A DNA stretch of 35,750 nucleotides, from IMG/VR virus record IMGVR_UViG_3300025645_000205, positions 1-35,750 of that record, one strand, 5' to 3'. The notes under the pieces were generated by a model. The model had not been told where the DNA came from, ran no database searches, and saw only the letters and a program-made list of their open reading frames with translations. The stretch comes from a virus. The translations under genes and the position numbers were made by a program. Below are positions 7,014-13,692 of this stretch, piece by piece. Within the stretch, counting starts at the first letter, position 1, and each line of letters opens with the position of its first letter.

Positions 7014-7080
7014 CTATCTGCTCCCCGATTGATTTTTTTCTTTGTGCAATGATCGAATCTTTTGATTTCACTGCCGTCAT
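6919..7080 (-). CDS. Small basic ORF overlapping a signal-peptide gene
   Basis: This 53-aa frame (MTAVKSKDSIIAQRKKS... ending ERKSARKR) begins at an ATGA overlap with the stop of the upstream TM/coiled-coil gene, a typical coupling signal. It then runs out of frame across the first 95 bases of the exported-protein gene. The product is hydrophilic, basic and probably helical. No family was recognised. The overlap layout recalls nested lysis genes, but the sequence does not look like Rz/Rz1. The overlap could also be chance. Confidence 0.45.
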   Translation of the reverse strand: MTAVKSKDSIIAQRKKSIGEQIDAIKNDPILAMQRSFHSIAMYELERKSARKR

Positions 7081-7352
7081 TTAATATTTACCGGCTCACT
7101 TTGCCTTAAAAAGTCACCATGCTTGCGCTGTGCAAATCCTTCTAAATTACCCACTCTTTCTGACAACACAACAATGGCATCAACTGCTTCCTTGTGCTGT
7201 TCTTCGCAGTTCTGGAGCTGCTCTTCGGTGTGGAGTATGCGGTCATTTAAGCTCTCTTGGTTGTTTCTCCACAAGATAACCATCCCTGCGGATAGGCTCA
7301 AAACCATAGCCGTTGCTATGCCTACAACATCAACTTCCATACTCACAACCAT
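7077..7352 (-). CDS. Single-TM coiled-coil protein
   Basis: The 91-aa product has one N-terminal hydrophobic segment (about residues 9-28, GIATAMVLSLSAGMVILW). A charged, heptad-like helix follows (about 32-75, NNQESLNDRILHTEEQLQNC). That topology fits a membrane-anchored coiled-coil protein, as in many phage lysis cassettes (i-spanin or holin-associated proteins), but the sequence alone does not prove a role. It overlaps the lipase-like gene by ten bases. No other holin candidate is visible in this block. Confidence 0.6.
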   Translation of the reverse strand: MVVSMEVDVVGIATAMVLSLSAGMVILWRNNQESLNDRILHTEEQLQNCEEQHKEAVDAIVVLSERVGNLEGFAQRKHGDFLRQSEPVNIK

Positions 7353-7924
7353 CTGCTATATACATGAATTGGATGCTCAGAACCTTTAACCTTAATGTTT
7401 TTTTGACTTATCTTTCCGTAGTGCTTCCAGCCACCCCAAAAAGGTGTACGGGTCACAAAGTCACTTTTGTTTATACAGTTCTCGAACTTTGGAATACGCT
7501 TAAGATCACCTTTAAATATCTTAGGATTACCAAAACATATCCCGCCTTTAAAGCGCTTCATTCCTATCTCGCTATGGACTAAAGCTGCAAATAACTGGGC
7601 CATACCACCACGGGAATGACCGCCCCATATAAGCTGATAGCTATCAGGAATAACCGCTAATATATCTTTATAGTATTGGCTTGCCTCTTTCCAATAGCCG
7701 CCATGTACCTTCCCAAAGTCTGTACGCTTGGATCGGAATCGGAAGTTTCGCCTCCAATCGGGCCAACCGCGACTACCGCGAAATACGATGTAACACTTTT
7801 GCTCAGAGGGGACAGGGTGAATGATTACCTCTACCCCACCGAACCTAAACAGGTCAGGATGATCATCACTGTAAGCTTGCTCACACAGCTTATGTGTAAG
7901 CGCTCTCTCAGCTTTATTGAGCAT
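7343..7924 (-). CDS. Lipase/esterase-like alpha/beta hydrolase (lipase class 3 type)
   Basis: The 193-aa protein has the class 3 lipase layout: YIVFRGSRGWPDWRRNF near residues 44-61, KVHGGYWKEASQY (about 71-83), the nucleophile elbow WGGHSRGGMAQ (about 99-109), CFGNPKIF (about 130-137), NKSDFVTRTPF (about 147-157) and EHPIHVY near the end. Ser of GHSRG, Asp of SDFV and the His of HPIHVY form a plausible catalytic triad. It would hydrolyse an ester bond, with substrate unknown. Lying between a lipoprotein, a TM protein and the endolysin, it may aid release through the outer membrane, by analogy with the mycolyl esterase LysB. That analogy is inference. Confidence 0.75.
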   Translation of the reverse strand: MLNKAERALTHKLCEQAYSDDHPDLFRFGGVEVIIHPVPSEQKCYIVFRGSRGWPDWRRNFRFRSKRTDFGKVHGGYWKEASQYYKDILAVIPDSYQLIWGGHSRGGMAQLFAALVHSEIGMKRFKGGICFGNPKIFKGDLKRIPKFENCINKSDFVTRTPFWGGWKHYGKISQKNIKVKGSEHPIHVYSRWL

Positions 7925-8366
7925 TCTTAATCTCTACTAGAATAGAGTCGATAACTTGCAAAAGGCTTACTGAAATGTCGTCAGTATTGACTGATTTAAG
8001 AGCATCTAGCTGATCTGCAAATCTGTCTACATAAGGCTTGGAGGTCGTCAACGAACACCAAACACCGCATTCCTTTAGCAGCCTTTCTTGCACCTCCTGT
8101 ACCCCGTTAGGGAGGTCGTAGGATGCTGTGGAGCTTTCTACTTGTGTTCTTACCGCTAAGAGCTTGTCGATCACCATTTGGGCTGTACCGGGCTTGTAGG
8201 CAGATAAAACAAGCGCTGCATCACGCAAGTAGGGTTTGTACTCAACACCCAACAAAAGACCATCGCCAAAATTCTGACTAAACTCAGGATTAAATTTCCC
8301 ATCACCCAAATTGGCACAGCCTGATAAGGCTAATACCACCAATAAACTCAATGTTTTAATCGCCAT
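7914..8366 (-). CDS. Phage lipoprotein, 150 aa
   Basis: The N terminus MAIKTLSLLVVLALSGCANLG is a textbook lipoprotein signal with lipobox LSG-C, giving a lipidated Cys at residue 17. The mature part is mostly helical and carries two further Cys (CGVWC). It overlaps the endolysin gene by eleven bases and the lipase-like gene by eleven bases. An outer-membrane lysis helper is possible, but it is much longer than a usual Rz1-type o-spanin. No family was recognised. Confidence 0.7.
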   Translation of the reverse strand: MAIKTLSLLVVLALSGCANLGDGKFNPEFSQNFGDGLLLGVEYKPYLRDAALVLSAYKPGTAQMVIDKLLAVRTQVESSTASYDLPNGVQEVQERLLKECGVWCSLTTSKPYVDRFADQLDALKSVNTDDISVSLLQVIDSILVEIKNAQ

Positions 8367-8775
8367 CTTTCATCCCCTTAGCTAGTGTTATTGCCCGATT
8401 TCCAACTTGTTTTGCCCATTTAGAATCAAGCATTTCTTCTGCTGCAACTTGCCACGCTTCGCACAGGATAGCTGCCCACATTTTTTGAAACTTTAGTAAC
8501 CTTTTAAGCCCCAAGTTAAAGCACATCTCTATAATTATTTCTCTGCGAAGAGGTGACTCAATGGTTCTGAAAGCATCAAGGGCCATCAACTCAAACATGC
8601 AAGATTGGAGGTCAGCGTCAAGCATGGCTTTGGCTTCGACTTTTGTGATACCTCGGTCATCAAGGTTTCTGCCGTATCCAATACTTAGCTTGCCAGCCGT
8701 ACACTTGTAAGGTTTTAGGCGCAAGCCTTCGTGCCTTTGGACTGAATCCGAAAGCCGTTCGTAATCTATAAACAT
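8356..8775 (-). CDS. Endolysin, T4-lysozyme type (GH24)
   Basis: This 139-aa protein has the muramidase core HEGLRLKPYKCTAGKLSIGYG starting at about residue 15. In the E-8aa-(D/C)-5aa-T triad the Glu is present, the usual Asp is Cys (a known active variant in phage lysozymes) and the Thr is Ser. NRAITLAKG closes the fold. It cleaves peptidoglycan glycan strands. There is no signal peptide or SAR helix, so a holin should be needed. No clear ribosome site precedes the ATG at 8775; the upstream leader holds a hairpin and a G8 tract. Confidence 0.9.
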   Translation of the reverse strand: MFIDYERLSDSVQRHEGLRLKPYKCTAGKLSIGYGRNLDDRGITKVEAKAMLDADLQSCMFELMALDAFRTIESPLRREIIIEMCFNLGLKRLLKFQKMWAAILCEAWQVAAEEMLDSKWAKQVGNRAITLAKGMKDGD

Positions 8776-8813
8776 AATAAGAAGAGAGGGGAGCGCCCTA
8801 CTGCGATGCGTTT

Positions 8814-8869
8814 ACGCTGTAATTTGGGGGGAATTTCAGCGTTTTAGCCAATATTGGGCATCCCCCCCC
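8814..8869 (-). other. Structured leader of the endolysin gene
   Basis: ACGCTG (8814-8819) and CAGCGT (8837-8842) pair, with an inner AATT/AATT pair, around a loop of six identical bases (C6 in the RNA, 8826-8831). A G8 tract lies just upstream in the same RNA (8862-8869) and could pair with the loop. The endolysin start lacks a clear Shine-Dalgarno, so a fold-dependent control is conceivable. Confidence 0.4.
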
Positions 8870-8870
8870 T

Positions 8871-9068
8871 CTATTTTTCAAAGTCAAATTGCTCGCAGCA
8901 AATAGCAAATTTAATAACCTCAAGAGCAGCTATTTTTTCATGCTCAAAAACAAGCCCAGAATATTTGTCCAAAACATTCTCAATGTCAGTGAACATATCG
9001 TCATAAGCGGCACTGCGTTCGACATAACCTTTATGAGAGTCTATCGACTCAATCTTTTCATCCGTCAT
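8871..9068 (-). CDS. Hypothetical acidic protein, 65 aa
   Basis: I start this at the ATG at 9068 (MTDEKIESIDSHKG), with GGGTG upstream. A longer GTG-initiated frame from 9137 would be translated through the terminator hairpin and has no good ribosome site. The product is acidic and mostly helical (AYDDMFTDIENVLDKY, EKIAALEVIKFAICCEQF). It is the first gene behind the late terminator at 9080-9105 and thus the first product of Q-dependent late transcription. Function unknown. Confidence 0.6.
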   Translation of the reverse strand: MTDEKIESIDSHKGYVERSAAYDDMFTDIENVLDKYSGLVFEHEKIAALEVIKFAICCEQFDFEK

Positions 9069-9079
9069 ATCGCACCCAC

Positions 9080-9105
9080 AAAAAAAGCCCCAAAATTGGA
9101 GCTTT
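9080..9105 (-). terminator. Leader terminator of the late operon (tR'-like)
   Basis: On the minus strand AAAGCTCC - AATTTT - GGGGCTTT forms an eight-pair stem (one G-T pair), followed by a run of T residues reaching 9080. It lies between the Q-like gene and the first late gene, the place of lambda tR'. I infer it is the target of read-through by the antiterminator encoded at 9266-9616. Confidence 0.8.
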
Positions 9106-9166
9106 ATGAACACTTTCTTCAGGCCGAACGAGGCCACAGGACAGTTATCCGAAGACTATCACCAAA

Positions 9167-9204
9167 TACTGTATAAAACAACAGTAATGTACAAAAAAAC
9201 AGTT
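9167..9204 (-). promoter_or_regulatory. Tandem LexA (SOS) boxes in the late promoter region
   Basis: The site at 9167-9186 is TACTG-N10-CAGTA with the required CTG-N10-CAG spacing and matches 16 of the 20 bases of the E. coli LexA consensus. A second, weaker site (CTG-N10-CAT) overlaps its end at 9185-9204. The tandem layout is as in colicin operators. The inner box includes TATACA, a possible -10 of the late minus-strand promoter. LexA bound here would block transcription of the lysis and virion genes until SOS induction. Confidence 0.75.
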
Positions 9205-9265
9205 AATTATTTTACGTCACTAATTGCAAGATATAAATGGCGGTCAATCACCGTCATTTATTGGA

Positions 9266-9616
9266 TTAGGTTAATGGCGGTAAATCACTCCAGCGAGCAG
9301 AAAATGCCTTCAGGGCTGCGTTTTTGTTCCGTTGACGTTTGCCATCACGGTAATGCAGCTTAATAGTGACAGTGTATCCTCCAAGGTTGGCAATGATCTT
9401 ACCGACACGATTCATTTCTTCGTCTGTGAAGCCTTGCGAATACGATTCTGGACACTCTTCTAAGCTCTGGCCCGGCACAGTATCCTTGCTAATAGAAGGC
9501 GTATTAAAGCCGGTGTTGGCATTGTCCTTGCGCTTGTACGCACCCCAATAGCGAAGCATGTGGTCTGCTCCAGCTAATTCAGCAGCAGAGGTCATTTGAC
9601 TCATAGAATCAACCAC
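9266..9616 (-). CDS. Q-like late antiterminator
   Basis: The 116-aa protein resembles small phage antitermination proteins of the Q / DUF1133 kind. It has a RYWGAYKRKD segment (about 22-31), GFNTPSISKD, then FTDEEMNRVGKIIANLGGYTVTIKLHYRDGK (about 63-93) and a basic C terminus. The sequence match is loose, so the position carries weight: it is the last gene of the nin-like block, directly upstream of an apparent late promoter and terminator, exactly the place of lambda Q. GTG at 9616 is chosen because GGAGG lies nine bases before it inside the end of the previous gene; the ATG at 9604 has none. Confidence 0.6.
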   Translation of the reverse strand: MVDSMSQMTSAAELAGADHMLRYWGAYKRKDNANTGFNTPSISKDTVPGQSLEECPESYSQGFTDEEMNRVGKIIANLGGYTVTIKLHYRDGKRQRNKNAALKAFSARWSDLPPLT

Positions 9617-10809
9617 TACCAGTCACCTCCAGCTTTGCCAATATGCTCTGGTATCTCAGGCCGCTCAATGCTGCGCCTGACCTCACCACGGCTTTTGTGA
9701 TAGACGATTAGGGTTATTTCCTGTGGGCTTATATAACCCGCTGAGTGATGCCATGCGTCATTAGGCGCTAGATTACAGAAGCCCTCTACCCTGACACCGG
9801 GGCGGTCAAAAACAGCTTTGCTGTGAAAGTGTCCATGATGGATATAACGGTATTTTGTGCGACCCCAAAGTTCTGGGTAATGTCCTGAAAAAACCTCTGG
9901 CAGTTTGTCAGGCTTAGGCGCATTGCCGTGCGTAGCTAAGATGCTCACATCGCCAAACTCATAAGTCCAAAGAGGGCTAGGATTCATCTCATTAACAACT
10001 CGCTTTTCGTCTTTCCAAAACGCCTCCATTTGAAACTTCAAAGCCATCGAGGTTACTGGGTCGTGATTGCCCCTAACATTGCGTATGACGACCTTCTTAT
10101 GGCTTTCTAGCGCTCTTGCCACTAGGCTATTCATTATGGCAACACCAACCTGAAATACGCGCTCATGGCGAGTGTCGATGTCTAGGGCATGACCAGACTG
10201 TTTCGTTTGATTGCTCCAATCGTCACCGTGAAAAAAATCTCCCAACTGAAGTATTATGCAAGTGTCTGCTGGTGGTGCTTTATCAAGCAACCGACAGAAA
10301 GATTCTTTTAGCTCTCTGCTTGCAATGTTGATGTCAAAATCTTTACCTGTCTCTTCCGACCATGCGTACATGCCTACATGAGCGTCACCAATCGCAACTA
10401 CATTCATCAGGTCAGCATCAACCTTACGAGGCGCTTTGACTTTTGGCATCTTCCAGCTCACCACTTTTGATGCCTGATACATCATTTCTTCAAGCCGCTC
10501 GGCAGATATATCTTTATCCAGCTTACTCTTAACCCACTGTTGCCTTATCTCCCCATCTGCCCCATAGCAAGTTGATATTCCTGCTGCTATGTGAGGGTCT
10601 GGCAGTTGATGCGTAAAGTCGTGATCTGGACTCCAACCACTTCTTGCAGCGCTCTGTCTTGCCCGGCTAACGCTGCTTTCAATATTTCGTATTGAAATGC
10701 CTAAATGTTTTGACGCTTTTTTTTGTGTTCCATATTCCTGACATGCTTCTAATATCTCCCTTTGCCTTGGTGTCAAACCCTCAAACTGCAATAATTGTTT
10801 ATAGCTCAT
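9616..10809 (-). CDS. HTH-metallophosphoesterase fusion
   Basis: This 397-aa protein has an N-terminal helix-turn-helix (about residues 12-55: LTPRQREILEACQEYGTQKK, ASKHLGIS, IESSVSRAR). A calcineurin-like phosphoesterase domain follows, with GDAHVGM (about 140), LQLGDFFHGDD (about 189), VRGNHD (about 243), THG (about 293) and HHGHFHS (about 325), so all metal-binding motifs are present. The substrate may be a nucleic acid or phosphoprotein. In lambda the nin region also carries a calcineurin-like phosphatase (NinI) between ninG and Q, and this gene holds the same place while being longer and having the DNA-binding part. The ATG overlaps the NinG-like stop. Confidence 0.85.
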   Translation of the reverse strand: MSYKQLLQFEGLTPRQREILEACQEYGTQKKASKHLGISIRNIESSVSRARQSAARSGWSPDHDFTHQLPDPHIAAGISTCYGADGEIRQQWVKSKLDKDISAERLEEMMYQASKVVSWKMPKVKAPRKVDADLMNVVAIGDAHVGMYAWSEETGKDFDINIASRELKESFCRLLDKAPPADTCIILQLGDFFHGDDWSNQTKQSGHALDIDTRHERVFQVGVAIMNSLVARALESHKKVVIRNVRGNHDPVTSMALKFQMEAFWKDEKRVVNEMNPSPLWTYEFGDVSILATHGNAPKPDKLPEVFSGHYPELWGRTKYRYIHHGHFHSKAVFDRPGVRVEGFCNLAPNDAWHHSAGYISPQEITLIVYHKSRGEVRRSIERPEIPEHIGKAGGDW

Positions 10810-11377
10810 TTTCGTACCTAAAGAGTTTTTTATACAGACGGTTTTTTGCGTTAAATATTTTTGCTATTCGTTGCAACTGTTCAATCGAATATTGAGGCAA
10901 CTCAGTTTTGGCAACCTCTAGCTTTCTTTTTTCAACCCACTCATTTCCAAACTTAGCTCTAAGCCCGGCCTCATAACCGAACGGATGACCGCTTAATTTG
11001 TCGTTGCAAAACTTACACTGGCGGTGAACATTCCATAGCTTGTAACGAAGCTCACGGTGAGCAGCCACTCCATGCCAATGTCCTGCATCGTATGCACCAC
11101 CCAGAAAGCTGCCTTTGCTTTTAAAACCCTCACAGGATATGCACGGCTTACCCATATCTCTGGTTCTTATATAAGCATTAAATGCTACTTGAGCCTTTTT
11201 AGCGGCCTCGCCTTTAGGCTGATTTCGCTTTCTATAATCAGTAGCTTGTTTTTTCCATTTTCTTTTTTGTTTTAATCTGGCTAACGCCACAGCGCACGTT
11301 GGGCCACATGCTTGATGAAATGAATTGATAGGCTCGAAACGCTCAAAACAAACCTTGCACTTTTTAGCTCTAGGCAT
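10799..11377 (-). CDS. ninG: NinG/Rap-like recombination protein
   Basis: This 192-aa protein matches NinG (Rap): N-terminal zinc knuckle CKVCFERFEPINSFHQACGPTCA, a basic KKAQVAFNAYIRTRDMGKPCISC segment (about 60-82), then YDAGHWHGVAAHRELRYKLWNVHRQCKFCND with the HNH-like metal site (about 95-125). The C terminus is charged and helical. Lambda NinG/Rap is a structure-specific nuclease that resolves recombination intermediates. It follows the NinB-like gene with an eight-base overlap. Confident by motif order and neighbourhood. Confidence 0.9.
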   Translation of the reverse strand: MPRAKKCKVCFERFEPINSFHQACGPTCAVALARLKQKRKWKKQATDYRKRNQPKGEAAKKAQVAFNAYIRTRDMGKPCISCEGFKSKGSFLGGAYDAGHWHGVAAHRELRYKLWNVHRQCKFCNDKLSGHPFGYEAGLRAKFGNEWVEKRKLEVAKTELPQYSIEQLQRIAKIFNAKNRLYKKLFRYENEL

Positions 11378-11789
11378 TTTGTGCTTCCATCAATTCTTGG
11401 AACTCGCCTGTGGAGGTCAAAGCAATTCCCTTGTCCGAAGCCCATGACTGCACTTGCGTCATGAAGTGGTGCATATCACCGGGAGGGAGCTTACTGGTGT
11501 GTCTTAACTGTTGTTTGATTTCAATGCTTTTACCAAATTGAAACGACTCATACCCAAGAAACATATGTTTCCAAACCAGTTTCATTTGTTGCGCTGGCTC
11601 AATATCACCACGCTTCACAAGTTTAAGTTCTGTGGCAGCGACACCACACCAAAGGTGAAACAAAGCATTTTGGGAAAGAGTACGCGACCACCTCTTGCTT
11701 GTTATCTTTGCTTTTAACGGATAGCTAAAATCCATTGAGTCAAACATCTTTACAAAATCGGAATGGTTCGCTGCCACTATCTCTGTCAT
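11370..11789 (-). CDS. ninB: NinB-like recombination mediator
   Basis: The 139-aa protein has the NinB (Orf family) signature YPLKAKITSKRWSRTLSQNALFHLW (about residues 23-47) and helical downstream parts. Lambda NinB/Orf binds SSB-coated single-stranded DNA and stands in for RecFOR. Here it sits two genes after an SSB gene and before NinG, consistent with that role. The end overlaps NinG. Confidence 0.88.
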   Translation of the reverse strand: MTEIVAANHSDFVKMFDSMDFSYPLKAKITSKRWSRTLSQNALFHLWCGVAATELKLVKRGDIEPAQQMKLVWKHMFLGYESFQFGKSIEIKQQLRHTSKLPPGDMHHFMTQVQSWASDKGIALTSTGEFQELMEAQNA

Positions 11790-11974
11790 ACGCTTACCTG
11801 AAATAACATTTTATAAATGATCTTATCGGTTTCAGTCGTGCAGTCTTGAAATGCTCGCATCAACTTTTTGGTTTCATCAGCGGTTGCAGTAACTTCAGCC
11901 ATTTGCAAGCTGCGTAACTTGACACCCTCCTTTCGAGAGGTTATCGCGCAATAACCTGGTCTCCAGCTATTCAT
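11786..11974 (-). CDS. Hypothetical protein, 62 aa
   Basis: A small frame lies tightly between ssb (TAATG overlap at 11974) and ninB (ATGA overlap). The product [12 protein letters not shown]... is partly basic, then helical (ADETKKLMRAFQDCTTETDK). No family was recognised. The overlaps on both sides argue that it is translated. Confidence 0.6.
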   Translation of the reverse strand: MNSWRPGYCAITSRKEGVKLRSLQMAEVTATADETKKLMRAFQDCTTETDKIIYKMLFQVSV

Positions 11975-12387
11975 TAAAAAGGAATATCATCATCTTCAAA
12001 GTCACCGCCTTGACTCTGCTGTGGAGTTTGATTTTGCTGCAAAGATTGCGAAGAACCTTTTGAATCTAACATTTGCATTGAGCTTGCAATGATGTCCGTT
12101 GAGTAATGATCAACACCATCCTTTTGGTACTTGCTAGTTCTGAGTGAACCCTCGATATAAATCTTTGAGCCTTTATTGAGGTACTGAGCCGCAATCTCTG
12201 CAAGCCGGTTAAAGAAAGTAACTCGATGCCACTCCGTTCGTTCTTGCTTTTGACCTGTAGTCTTATCCTTCCAAGACTCGCTGGTAGCCACCGATATATT
12301 AGTAATTGCATTACCGTTGTTCGCAATCCGTGACTCTGGATCATTGCCCAAGTTGCCAACGATAATGACTTTATTTACACCCGACAT
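11974..12387 (-). CDS. ssb: Single-stranded DNA-binding protein
   Basis: The 137-aa protein has the bacterial SSB OB-fold ([18 protein letters not shown] at the start, [21 protein letters not shown] near residues 39-59, [16 protein letters not shown] near 74). A Gln-rich linker and the acidic tip DFEDDDIPF follow. The complete tip should recruit host repair proteins and the phage NinB. The size is normal for a phage SSB. The end of the preceding winged-helix gene overlaps the start. Confidence 0.95.
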   Translation of the reverse strand: MSGVNKVIIVGNLGNDPESRIANNGNAITNISVATSESWKDKTTGQKQERTEWHRVTFFNRLAEIAAQYLNKGSKIYIEGSLRTSKYQKDGVDHYSTDIIASSMQMLDSKGSSQSLQQNQTPQQSQGGDFEDDDIPF

Positions 12388-12794
12388 AATTGTTCCCCTA
12401 ATTTAAATTGATTGTTTAAATAAATTTCATTGCCCAACCGCATAGTTAAAAGCGGCATTACTATTTTTTGACGCGCCCCTGATTCGTCTTCTGGTTCTTT
12501 TGCCACCCTTGATATGTAGCACGGCCTTCGATCTTTGTATCTAAGTTCATCAACGTAATCTTCTAAATTCATAACAACTTTATAGCGATTACACGGCTTA
12601 TTGCCTCGAATGAATTGCTCAACTTTTAAATAGCCAAACTCTTCCAAAACTCGCATGTGATTCCGCACAGCCTCCACCGTGCAAAGCACTAAATTGTCTT
12701 CTAGTATTTTCTTGATGTCTTTGCACTCATAAAAATCATCAAGCGGCATCAACTCAGAAATAGCCACTAATACATAAGCAACTCTATTTGGCAT
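12375..12794 (-). CDS. Winged-helix protein of the replication block
   Basis: I start this 139-aa protein at the ATG at 12794 ([16 protein letters not shown]), behind a GGAGAAG ribosome site and overlapping the primase stop by eleven bases; a further upstream start lies in primase coding sequence. [35 protein letters not shown] (about residues 27-61) looks like a winged helix. The rest is charged. Between primase and SSB it may help replication initiation or helicase loading, or may regulate. No closer family is claimed. Confidence 0.65.
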   Translation of the reverse strand: MPNRVAYVLVAISELMPLDDFYECKDIKKILEDNLVLCTVEAVRNHMRVLEEFGYLKVEQFIRGNKPCNRYKVVMNLEDYVDELRYKDRRPCYISRVAKEPEDESGARQKIVMPLLTMRLGNEIYLNNQFKLGEQLCRV

Positions 12795-13692
12795 TTTCTT
12801 CTCCAAAGACATCTGCATAATCAGTCCCAACTCTCTCTGGAATTTTTACATCAACCATAAAACCCTTGAGAGACAACCTATTTGCTAATACATACGCACT
12901 CTTTTGCCCAGCGAAGTTAAGGTCGTTATCAGCAAATATAATTACATGGTCTACGCACTCAGGCGGTTCAAATACCTCAAGATTTCCAGCGTTAATGGCT
13001 GCGAATGCTGCAAGTCCCGTTTTTTTCTGTACCGCAAGCGCAGTCTCGATACCCTCGCAAATTGCTATTGCTTCATCCGGCTTGCTTAAAGGTATACCCC
13101 CCCCTTTATAGCTCTCTGCTGTCGGCATGACTTTCTTAACATTCTCAACGTCAGCCTTTCCACCTTGCTTGTTGAGATAAGTGATGTGGTAAGTAGATGG
13201 CTTTCCTGACGCAGTTTTGACCTGACAAACCATTGCAGGATGATTACCCAGACACTTACCACCCTCGTAATAAGGCAAGCTAGGATGATATTTAATAGCG
13301 CTGCTACCATTAAGACCGCGCTTTTTTAGGTACAAGCTAACCGGGTTGATGCCGTCTATTGATAGCAATTCTTTCTGTATCTTGCGAAGCAAAATTCGCG
13401 GGTCTTTTTTAGCCTTGAAAACAACCTCAACATTGCCAACAATCTTATCAACCTCTTTTGCGGCCTGTTTGAAATCCCACCCATTAGTCATATCAAGAAG
13501 ATCAAAACCGTTGCCAGACCCACAATTATTACAAAAGAAATTGCCGTCATCTTTGTAATCTGTGTAGCGAAAACGATCCTTGCCGCCACAACCCGGACAT
13601 GGTGTCTGCTTACCAGTCAAAAAAGACTCATCAACGCCTAACGCAATTAGTATGCCTTGCCACTTTCCGCTGGCCGCTTGGATAGTATTCAT
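12784..13692 (-). CDS. Phage DNA primase (P4-type zinc ribbon plus Toprim)
   Basis: The 302-aa protein has the zinc ribbon CPGCGGKDRFRYTD...FFCNNCGSGNGFDLL (about residues 32-67). A Toprim domain follows, with AICEGIETALAV (about 209-220) and HVIIFADNDLNFAGQKSA (about 249-266). Both acidic motifs are present. There is no fused helicase part; the separate SF2 helicase lies just upstream and overlaps the start (ATGA). It would make primers for phage replication. A G8 tract (13097-13104) in the coding sequence encodes Gly residues and could slip. Confidence 0.9.
   Translation of the reverse strand: MNTIQAASGKWQGILIALGVDESFLTGKQTPCPGCGGKDRFRYTDYKDDGNFFCNNCGSGNGFDLLDMTNGWDFKQAAKEVDKIVGNVEVVFKAKKDPRILLRKIQKELLSIDGINPVSLYLKKRGLNGSSAIKYHPSLPYYEGGKCLGNHPAMVCQVKTASGKPSTYHITYLNKQGGKADVENVKKVMPTAESYKGGGIPLSKPDEAIAICEGIETALAVQKKTGLAAFAAINAGNLEVFEPPECVDHVIIFADNDLNFAGQKSAYVLANRLSLKGFMVDVKIPERVGTDYADVFGEENAK

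Noticed and set aside
8871-9137. GTG start at 9137 for the first late gene
   Set aside because: It has no clear ribosome site, and the first 23 codons would run through the terminator hairpin.
12066-12359. Alternative minus-strand frame inside ssb
   Set aside because: It lies fully inside the SSB coding sequence, whose OB-fold and DDDIPF tip are unambiguous.
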